Assembly (NCBI GenBank): GCA_949126835.1
Contig: OX421502.1
Location: 36,481,789 to 36,545,788, forward strand
Reading direction: 5' to 3'
From: Anisus vortex
Lineage: Eukaryota; Mollusca; Gastropoda; Planorbidae
DNA length: 64,000 bases
The notes beneath the pieces were generated by a model. The model was given only the letters and a program-made list of their open reading frames with translations, was not told the DNA's origin and searched no databases. Numbering within the stretch: the stretch's first letter is position 1; every line of letters starts with the position of its first letter. The position numbers and the translations under genes were made by a program. Shown piece after piece: positions 1 to 9,500 of the stretch.

Positions 1-66
1 CCCTTGGAGATTCAGTGCTATCGCTTCTTCCCTAATGGCCTTACGAAAGTTAACCAGCTCTGCCAT
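1..66 (-). CDS. start of a gag-like ORF of an LTR retrotransposon (partial)
   Basis: An ATG at 66-64 on the minus strand opens a frame that stays open for 22 codons to the window edge. It begins MAELVNFRKAIREEA and then continues with a short alpha-helical, charged stretch. That style resembles the N-terminus of gag in invertebrate Ty3/gypsy-like elements, but 22 residues do not prove it. The position fits: on the minus strand it follows an LTR (839-1793) and a leader of about 770 bp. The rest of gag and any pol lie outside the window. It could also be a chance ORF. Confidence 0.4.
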   Translation of the reverse strand, partial: MAELVNFRKAIREEAIALNLQG

Positions 67-479
67 GGTATGCTGTGGCGCTAAATGGCTCCTAACCTAA
101 ACTGTCCCTTAATCCAGACAAAAAGCGGTACTCACCAGGTTTATTTCTCAGTCTTCCACACACTCGCACTCTTGTCCCTCGTTGCGTTGTCGACTGGGGT
201 GACGACACTGGTCTCGTTGATTGGTGTTGATGGTAGAGCGGCCTATAGCGCACTGGTTAATCCGAGTGAATAGAAGTTCGAGTGCTAATGAATGTTATTG
301 TTTATTTTTGCGCTAGGCACTAACGACACAGGGGTGTGTCTGGTACACTGGTAATCTGGAACGCTGGAACAAGGCGTCTTGAAGCGGCTAAGGGCGAGCG
401 TTGCCCCGTCGCTAGCTTTTGCTAGCGATGTACGGTAGCCAGGCACTGGAACACTGGAACAGGTAGCAAAATAGTCTAC

Positions 480-666
480 TGGAGCAGGCGACACCGAGTG
501 TCGGAGCTGTGATGGCCCAGGAGCAGGTGACGGAAACGTCGGAGTGGTGGTAGCGCAGGAGCAGGTGACGGAACGTCAGAGCGGTGATGGCGCAGGAGCG
601 GGTGACCGATTGTCAGGTCTATGGTTGCGCAGGAGCAGGTGACCAAGTGTCAGAGCTGTAATGGCG
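480..666. repeat. 38-bp tandem array (5 units)
   Basis: Five consecutive units of 37-39 bp, each starting GGAGCAGGTGAC (first unit GGAGCAGGCGAC) and ending near GTGATGGCGCA. The units have diverged from each other. The array lies between the LTR and the gag-like start, so I read it as part of the element's leader. Confidence 0.75.
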
Positions 667-838
667 AAAGAGCAGATAATATCGAGTGTCGAATTCTGTA
701 CTGTGGTAGCGGTGTCCTGTTGGAATTTCAGCAAACGGAGTGAGCCCCCATCTAAGGGTGCCAAGTTCAATGTGATGACAATAGGCCCAGGCCTGCAGGG
801 TGTTTGCAGAGTTTCTGATCCCGGACGAGGTCCTCAGG

Positions 839-1793
839 TGTAGCGTGGCGGGCACTCTACGTGGTTGTTTGGCTCGTGTAGAGGCTGATTATTGGGATGT
901 CACAGTGAAGTTTGGGCCTTAGAATTATTTATATTTTAGTCCGTTATCCCGCTTGGCTGGCGGGTGCTGTAAGCCTACTGAATAGGGTAATTTTTACTAC
1001 TATATGACACGAGTGCTAATATGTGAGCAGACACAAGAACAATGATTGATTCAATGCTGGGATGAGTTTCAAATACTGTTTATTTAGGCATAAACGATAG
1101 ATAGCAGAAGTTAATCCACAACACAAATTTACAGTGTAAACAGTATATATTTGGATCGACCGAAGACAGGACTGTTTCGTTCCTTGTCTAAGGCCCCAAT
1201 ACCCGTTTCTTATTTCTATCTTAAACCAAGAAGTGCCCTCTGTGGGGTAGGGGCAATGGGGAGGGGGAGAAGAGGGCGGTCGGGGGAGGGATACAAAAGC
1301 TCTTTGATACCGTACATCCCGACGAGGGCTGTTGCGTATGTGTCAGTTTACGGGGGAAGAGTTTGGGGGAGGGGTTTCTCTGGCCACCTGGGCCGACTGT
1401 AATAGATTTCGCATGTAGACGCAATTTGCTTAACTTGACCAGTGGTCAGTAGCCGAGAGGGGATCAAAGGGAGGGCTTGGCGAGGGTGGGGGGGGTTTAG
1501 CCTGTACATACAAGGGGAGTGTAAACATGTTAAATATATACAAGGGCAGATAACTAAGCTTGTATAATAATATAAGGAATATATATTGATGCATGTACAA
1601 CAGTTATAGAAGAGAGTAAGTACATTCATATATACAAAATAAAGATACAAGATACAAATACAGTCACACATTCTTCATTCATTGGTGAGCACCGCAATGA
1701 GCCAGGATTAATTGTAGTTTATAGGTTGGAGCCATAGTGAGTAAGTGCCATGGCACCAGGCTGAGCGCTGGCGCTTCTAGTGAGTTTACCACA
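839..1793 (-). mobile_element. LTR of a gypsy-like element, 5' LTR if the element reads leftward
   Basis: About 955 bp, nearly identical end to end to the solo LTR at 14664-15679. It starts TGTAGCGTGG and ends TTTACCACA, the TG...CA ends expected of an LTR. Its two flanks do not match each other, unlike the solo copy, as expected if it is one end of a longer element. The gag-like ORF to the left on the minus strand makes this the 5' LTR. The base at 1793 would then be the outer edge, and the next bases (TAATA) one half of the target duplication. No convincing primer-binding site was recognised. Confidence 0.75.
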
Positions 1794-1975
1794 TAATATT
1801 TAAATTATTACTTTTTTTACTGAAGACTTTTAGGAAAGTAATTTAAAAAAAATATTGTAATCGGAAAAAAAAATCGGAAAGTATTTTTTATTTATCAAAC
1901 TTCTAAATTGCCCTTAGATTTACAATGTCTTTTGTTTTTAAAAGTTTGAAAAAAAAATGTAGAAAAAAAGGTATA

Positions 1976-2050
1976 GTCTAACTGGAGAATCGAACCCGGA
2001 GCGCCCGCATAGCAGTCCGCTACCTTAACCACTGAGCTAGCGAAAGATGC
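1976..2050 (-). repeat. tRNA-like sequence, probably a degenerate tRNA pseudogene or SINE head
   Basis: On the minus strand there is a good A-box-like TAGCTCAGTGG and a B-box-like GGGTTCGATTC at the right spacing, so it descends from a tRNA. The acceptor stem does not pair and the anticodon stem is poor, so I do not call it a functional tRNA. No anticodon is assigned. Confidence 0.45.
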
Positions 2051-2157
2051 GTAAAATTATTAGACAGTATATAGGCCTAGGCCTAAATAGGTCAGTGACA
2101 CAAATTCACACACGAGATATGCCTTTATAGGGATGCACATGTAGTTAAATGTTTTGA

Positions 2158-2285
2158 AATTGATTTCACGGAAAGATATATCCAGTATCAATGCGAATAT
2201 ATTCGAGTGGTTCTTGTAAATGCAAACTCTCTGAATTCTGTCTGAAATGTGTCGCTATGTCATTCAGAAACATCGGCTTAAACAG
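2158..2285 (+). repeat. dispersed repeat X, copy 1
   Basis: About 130 bp that reappears in inverted orientation at 6309-6440. Both copies share TTGATTTCACGG, GATATATCCAGT and a block ending CATTCAGAAACATCGGCTT. No coding frame recognised. Just downstream (about 2342-2356) is GTTGCCGACCCCTG, which resembles the terminal repeat of the hAT-like MITEs described elsewhere. Confidence 0.6.
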
Positions 2286-2482
2286 TAAACAGTCAGTTTT
2301 CCTCATTCAGGACCTATTGGTCCTGTTTGCTCGCATGCCTTAGGTTGCCGACCCCTGAACTAGACCAGCATTCCCCAAATACTAGTAACGGGTCATGCAA
2401 GTATAGCAGCCGGGTCGTAAAATGCACAAGCAGAAAACTTCAAAATCTGGGTCTGGATCACGTGACTGGCATAACGCAGTAT

Positions 2483-2720
2483 AAGTAAAGTATCCCGTCG
2501 GACGAAATTGACCCTTGGGGCCGGTGAAGCAGCGTTAACCTGTTTCTGTGGCCACGGCATAGGCCTACTACGTGATTGTGTGGCCAGTACAATGCCGCCT
2601 GTACTTTACCCCAACTAAAGTCAGGTACCAATCAGAGCTGGGTGGACTCGTAGGGCAAACACCTCCAGGCCCGAGAAAAGTCCTAGCAACTGCCAGGATT
2701 CGAACGCGCTGCCCACCTTG
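2483..2720 (-). mobile_element. SINE-A copy (tRNA-derived), minus strand
   Basis: This matches in reverse the SINE-A family seen at least ten times in the window: B-box region CCAGGATTCGAAC, the CTCTGATGGG-type block, GTGTGGCCA, and the 3' end that reads TACTTTACTT in the sense direction. The copy is diverged and the tRNA head is damaged. Confidence 0.75.
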
Positions 2721-2854
2721 CTCTCTTTAAAACAGTATAATTAGCCCCAAAACGTACATTCTGTGATATTTGATCCCAATCAATTCGATTATGGACTTCG
2801 TTATTATATAGACTTGTGTAGACAATTGTACTTGTTATATTTGTTTTACTGAGA

Positions 2855-3025
2855 GAATCTGGGACAAGAGAATCTTTTAAAAAGAACTTAAAGACCTTTC
2901 TCTTTGGCTAATACATCTGCCACTGGAAATCACACCAAGAGCGCACTGAGCATGCTAATTTAATAGCATGGATGGAAGCGCTATAAGAAATGCTCATTCT
3001 TATTCTTATATTATGTTACTTAACG
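2855..3025 (+). mobile_element. LINE 3' end (plus strand)
   Basis: A short frame ending SFKKNLKTFLFG then TAA matches the usual C-terminus of LINE reverse transcriptases of the L2/CR1/Rex kind. A 3' UTR follows, with GCGCTATAAGAAATGC and an ATTCTT-rich tail. It is a heavily 5'-truncated copy. The same 3' end is found inverted at 5091-5210. Confidence 0.65.
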
Positions 3026-3119
3026 GTTCGTAAAAATGACATTATGTTAGTGGGTCAACAAGAAGAAATAACATAATAAATATAGTTTGGCAAACAGCGA
3101 ATTAGACACTCCTGGACTA

Positions 3120-3335
3120 CTCTTGTGTTTATCAAAATGTATATATCGATCTATCTAAATATCTATGTATATGTATACCTATATTATATATTTGTGTCTT
3201 GTCTATCTATCTAAATATAAATCAACCTGTCTAGCTATAAAGCTATCCGCCTTGACTATCTATTTATCTACTTTTCTCTTTTATATCTTTAACGATCTAT
3301 CTAAATAATTACACATCGAAATATCTATCGCCCTG

Positions 3336-3404
<69 letters not shown>

Positions 3405-3665
3405 GTATTGTGCTATCTTTCTCTCTCTCTATTCCTCTCTCTCTCTCCCTATATTTTTTTTCTATCTGTATGTCTTTCTATCTATTTATCTACATCTCTC
3501 TGTCTATCTATCCAACTATCTATATCTCGGCATATCTATCTCTATATATCTATCTTTCTATCTATCTCCCTACCTATCTATCTCTTTGTCTATATGTCTA
3601 GCAACCTATCTAATTATCTACACATCGACATAACTTCCTCGCTATCCACCTATCTACCTATCGAT
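3120..3665. repeat. CTAT-rich microsatellite
   Basis: Imperfect (CTAT)n over more than 500 bp, with a perfect core at about 3335-3404. Long open frames rich in Ser/Leu/Tyr run through it in several frames and are products of the repeat, not genes. Confidence 0.95.
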
Positions 3666-3680
3666 ATTAAGAGCACTCAC

Positions 3681-3853
3681 CCTGATATCACAGCTGCCCT
3701 GTTCCGTTGCGACGACGTATCCCGAATTTTTCCGGGAGCACACTTTTGTCTGCAAGTGAGTGGCAAACGTCATCAGCTCCCCGGGCGCTCGAACACGAGA
3801 ACCGTCGAAGCTTTTGATGGTCGGGTCATTGAAGATAATGCAATACTTCTCAT
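3681..3853 (-). CDS. exon of a secreted VWD/EGF protein: VWD-like domain
   Basis: On the minus strand an acceptor (GTGACAG) precedes 173 nt that end at a strong donor (GTGAGT). Read in the phase left by the EGF exon (1 nt + AT) it gives about 57 residues with YCIIFNDPTIKSFDG, the C-x-x-x-x-DP-x-x-x-SFDG signature of a von Willebrand factor type D domain, followed by two more cysteines. A complete VWD domain is about 150 residues, so further exons should follow. I found none between 1800 and 3680, so the gene may end differently, continue beyond the retroelement, or be broken. VWDE-like and mucin-like proteins are the nearest families by motif. Function unknown; probably extracellular. Confidence 0.65.
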
Positions 3854-6480
3854 CTGTCACGGTGAAATTTTTTTTTTTTAATGACATTTGTTTCTTTACA
3901 CTCGTATAGTTCAATGGATGATGTTGGTTTTTGAATTTTGAATGTAGGCTATGTATTGGTTTAATATAGTCGGTTTAGTATAGTTTATATCGGTTTAGTA
4001 TAGTTTATATCGGTTTAGTATAGTTTATATCGGTTTAGTATACTTTATGGAACACAGAAGAAGTGTAGTTGAATTCGGTAGATACAAAAATAAGACAGAC
4101 AAAAAATGTATATAAAGCTAGAGAATGATATGTAGATACGTAGATGGATATGTAGACTGACGAATGGGCAGACTAAAAAAAAGATAATTATATATATAAT
4201 ATAGTTGGATACATAGGCAAAGGGAGAAGTTTATATTTAGGGTAGGTTCATGGGTATGTAAGTAGTTAGTTAGATAGATGGACAGATAGATGAAAAGAAA
4301 GATAAATATATGAAATATAAATAGATAAATAGATGGTTGAAAGATAGATACATTGATAGAAAGATAGATAGATAGAATTATAGATGGATGGATGATTGAA
4401 TAGATAGATGGATATATACATAGATATGCAAATAATTAGATACATAGATATAGAAATTGATAGAAAGATACAGAGCTATACAAATCGATAGATACATATA
4501 AATACAAAATAGATAGATAGATAGATACATGGATATGCAAATCGATAGATAGATATACAAATAGATAGATAGATACATAAAAATACAAATAGATATAATA
4601 ATATGTAAATGTGTAAATAAATAATATATTTATATACACATAGTAAGAAAGAAAGTGTAAGATGGACAGTAACTCAGTAACTATTCTAAACAGAATACTT
4701 CTGTAACTTACTTTTCGGAATGCAGGCAAAGTTTCCGACCCCGTGGTAGTTTGTGTTGCAGACACAGCTCCTCTCCCCTGACTTGTAACCGCACTGTCCG
4801 TGCTTGGCACAAGTATGGTTTCCGCAGAAAGGTGAAACTGCAGATGCACCAATAACACAACACATATAAATAGGCGGCATCACCAATGGTAATCATACAT
4901 ACACACCACGCGTAAACAGACACACCAAACCGGTTCTTAAAATTGTAGAAATCTTATAAAACGAAACGGTGGTTTGCATTATCCGGGATAGATGAAACAA
5001 CTGAACAGAATCTACCGAGTAACTGCTCTAAATGGAACCGGGGTTCCGGTTGAACTTGGGCTGACACCTCTTGTTAGCTGTTGGAATATAAGAATAAGAA
5101 TGGGCATTTCTATAGCGCTTCTATCCATGCTATTAAATTAGCATGCTCAGTGCGCTCTTGGTGTGATTTGCAGTGGCAGATGTATTAGCCAAAGAGAAAG
5201 GTATAGCTGTTAACGGTAGATAGCTAGAAAAACGTTGGCACATAGGCTGGGATAACAACAAGATTTATGGAATTCGGTCTTATCAGCTCTATGCTCCATT
5301 CATCGGCAACGAGAAATATTAAGGTTGGGGTTGATCCACCAAGAGAGGCGTTGGTTATCGGTGGGTACAGGCCCAGTACAGGGGCATGGGTGGCTGAGCG
5401 GCACCGCGTTCGACTGGCGTACCGAAGGTCCTGGGTTCGAGACCTGGTGCAGGCAAAGATTCGTTCCCGGGTCTGGAAGGTGTCCCTGTGACTACCCAGC
5501 TCTGATGGGGTACCTGATATTATTTAGGGTAAATTAAAGGCAGCTGGGCATTGTGCTGGCCACACTATTTTCTAGTATGCCGTGGTCACAGAAAATTGTA
5601 AATACTGCTTTACAGGCCCCAAGGATCAAATTGGCTTGACGGGATACTTTAATGATAAATTTATTTACAGTTTTTTTTTTATACACAAGAAATGTTGTTA
5701 TTACTCTGTTTTTCGAACGATTTGGTTTATAAATTTAGTTATTATTTACATTTCATTGTTACTGTATGGGTCACGGTCACTGTTCAAGACTTTTCAAAGG
5801 TCTCGGGTTCGAATCTCGGTAAAGGTTTTGATTTGTTCATGGGTCTGAAGGGTTTCCCCTGAGTCTACTCAACTCTGATGGGTACCTGCCATGAGTTGGA
5901 GAGAAGTAAAGCGACTGGCACTGTGCTGGCCATGCAATTTTTCGTTTAGAACGTGCCCTTTTGCCCACGTCTTTTACTTTCGCCCTCTGCCAGCTCTGCA
6001 GGTAACAAGGGTTTGGGGATACGCTCAGAGCCCATTCTGCGTACATTGGTCAATGCATCTCCGACTCCACTTGCTCAGGATCTAGCCCATGCTCTGTATG
6101 TTGTTTCGCCTTAGGATCTCCACGTTCGTTTAAGTCTCTTCTACAAGAAATTGATTCCAAGAATAGAGATCTCCTGTTGTACACAATGCTCATTGCCTTA
6201 GACGAGGTTAAGTGTTGGATAGATTCATTTCTTGTCTGGAAGCAATTAAGGTGTTTCTTGATTAAGGAAAAAAAATAAAAAATTTCCGATATTGAATGAA
6301 GACAATTGACTGTGGAAGCCGATGTTTCTGAATGACAAAGCGACACATTTCAGTGAGTTGTACTTACATTCACAAGGAAGGGGCTAGACCACTGGAATGG
6401 ATTTGCTTTGAAACTGGATATATCATGCCGTGAAATCAATTAGAAAACGATTAATTATTTCCCTAATTTAAGGCGTATTG

Positions 6481-6528
<48 letters not shown>

Positions 6529-9500
6529 GGGCTTTTTCAGATGTACTTTGAAATACTCAAAGCAAAGCTTTCTAAACAAAGGCAATGCTTTAATTTCATG
6601 GACTCGTGTTTTCATACCCCATTCAGCCTGACTGGCTTGATCTTAATACAGCCTACTTAGATCTGGATCTTTGTTTTAATGGAGGGATTTTTGCAATTTT
6701 AAAATGCAGAAATTGGAATTTTAAACATTAAAAAAACTTATCAAAATATCCCAATTTGCGGGAAAGTCTCGAAGGAAGCTGCTTAGGAAAGTCGTCTGCT
6801 ATTCTCAACTGCTAGGCATTCACATGACTTTCAGCTTTAGGTTCAACTTACATTTGTGAACAGATTTTATCGCATATGAAAGTTGTTTCAAGCATACAAA
6901 GAGGTCACTTAGGCCTACACTTGAGCACTCAGAAGTAACTATATATGTACCTGACATTGAACAATTATATAAGAGCATTCAAGACAAGGCGCTCATAAAT
7001 TGGTACAGACTAATTACATGCAAAAGAGTTTTTATGTTCATCTTCTTGAACTAAACTTAAAAAAATATATTCTTTAACAAATTTATTTATTTTATTTTTT
7101 CATTTGGCTAGGATTTGTTCCCAGTTTTGGAGTAGTCCCTAAGTGTACACAGCTCTGATGGGTAGGTACCTATAGTTTAGGTAGTTTATCTGGGTTTTGT
7201 GCTGTCCGAACAATCCTTTAGTATGCCGTGGTCACTCAAAACTGATGAACGCTGCTTTACCGGCCCTATGGATCAATTCGGTCCGACGGAATACTTTACT
7301 TTACTATACTAGCATTATATTATGCAATTGTTGTAATTATTAATGGTTAAAAAAATAAACTTCCTTAAATGGAAAAACAATCTAGGCAGGAAATGTATGT
7401 TCTACACTATTTAACGTAAATTAATTTTATACCTCTAGTTACATCTTAAAATTAATACCATGAAAATTATCAAACTATAAAAGACAGTTAAGAACTAGGC
7501 CTATATAAATATTATATGACTAAATAACTTATATTTACATTTTTAAACCTTACATTAACTACCCAGCTTGTATGATCACTATGTATCAATTCGGTTTAAC
7601 TATATCACAGTCAGATTAATTATGCCGTCCTTGCACTATTAAAGGAAATCTCAGTAAGGCTGAGATCTAAAATCTAAATATAATGAGCTAATTGAAAAGT
7701 CTTAATGATTATGCATGCTTAAAAGGTCGACAAGAAAAACATTTCCGGTCTTATTCGATCATTTAGTTAAAAAAGCATGTCTGTGTGCTACGTTACTGGT
7801 TGTGGTTGTACCAAAAGATATAAGAGATTAAATGTTATTTCATTTCCAAAAGATGTTGCCAAAAGAAAACGATGCATTGTGAATGTCTAGCGTGAAGAAT
7901 TACCTATTTATAACCGCAACGTATTGCTTGATGCAAAAGAATTTTCGTTTTATATTTTATGAATCTACGGAAATGCCTAAAATAATAAACAATATAAAAA
8001 TAGAACCGGAAGCACGTGACCTCTTCCATTTGAAAAGTTCACGCCTCATTAAGACTTGTCAATTGACAAGTCTCAACGATTATGCATGCATAAAAGGTCA
8101 CGAACAAGAACATTTCCGGTCTTATTCGATCATTTTCTTCGAAACATGTCCTTGTGCTACGTTACCGGTTGTACGAAAATATGTATAGAATTTAATTTTA
8201 TTTCATTTCCAAAAGATGGCGCCAAAAGAAAACGATGGATTGTGAATGTCAGATTTGAAGAATCACCTATTTATAATCTTAAACTAATTGCTTGATCCAA
8301 AAGAATTTTCGTGTTGTTTTTTTTTATAAATCTCCGCATTATGTTTTTTAATTACCAAGGACGCAACTCTTGACTAACTTATTTTATAAACAAAAGCTAA
8401 ATTTAACCAAACGCGACTAACACTTTGAGTATTAATTATCGCCGACTCAATTTTGATGTTAAAAACGGATTCCTCATAACTAATCTTGTAGCCGTTGTAT
8501 ATTTCTGGCTGTCGATGTTGATATCAATTGTCAAACAGCACCAAAAGGATAGTTTTTGTTTACGAAAATGGCGGTAAATTTCACCGGAAGTTCACGATCA
8601 TTACAGTTCAAAAGGCCACACCTAATCAAGACTTGTCAATAGCAGATGTAGGAATTTTTATGGACAACTATATTAAAATTATTATACACTAATCTTTTAA
8701 ATGTATATAATAAATTTTGTATTATTTTTACTACAGACCAATGCAAAATAAAATAATTAAAAATAAATATCACAAACACGTTAATATTTAATTTGATATT
8801 AAAACGCTTTAAAGATTGTCTCTATGAAGCTCCATTGCTTTTGGCATTCGTCTTGCTACGGTGCTAACAAAATTGTCCTATAAAAATAAAAGCAGGTTAA
8901 CTTTCAGGCTGTTGGCACGCTGAATGAGTTAGAAATCCTAGTTTGGCACACTATTGGCGACTCCTGATCTGGAAGATCCTGCCAAAAGCATCTCATGCGA
9001 AAGCTCGTTTGAGCTGCTTCATTTGCTTAATATCATTATGTAGCGCTGGTCTCGCTTCCTTTTGTAGAACAGGCAGGCCTGGTACAATGAGATGTTTGTC
9101 CTTTCAGTGAGTTGAGAGTTGTCAAAAAACTTTTCATGAGCCTTGCCATTACGGCTGCTGCCTTTCATATCCTGTTAGAGGTATAATATCTTTTCCAGCA
9201 TAATTTAAATGTCGCTTCCAAAGTAGGTGCAACTTTCTACAACAGGGATCAGTAAACCAGCGAAACGCTGGCCAGACTTGGCACGCAGAGCAAATTTTAA
9301 TGGCACGCGGAAGACCTATAACAAACTAATCAAGTAGAGTATTTTCTACAAGAAATTGAGTACAAGAGCAGAATAAATGTCATACTCTTGGCACGCTGAA
9401 TGAATTAGAAAGCTTACTTTGGCTTATTATCATCAAAAGATCGCCGACCCCAATTCTACAACATCTATTACAAGCTGTGTCGTTTGATAGAGAAGGTTGA

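Noticed and set aside
1976..2050. Functional tRNA gene
   Set aside because: A and B boxes are good but the acceptor and anticodon stems do not pair.
3403..3881. Long overlapping ORFs (up to 157 codons) in the CTAT array
   Set aside because: They are the six readings of a tetranucleotide repeat; only the minus-strand VWD exon at the right edge has coding evidence.
4378..4700. ORFs rich in Tyr/Leu/Ser on the minus strand
   Set aside because: Same cause, the GATA array; only the EGF exon at 4712-4837 is supported, in a different frame.
6050..6346. 98-codon minus-strand ORF
   Set aside because: No domain recognised, overlaps repeat X, no splice or start support; perhaps a transposon remnant.
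8145..8295. Functional THAP gene
   Set aside because: Only about half a domain is encoded, no downstream exon was found, and the sister copy has a stop.
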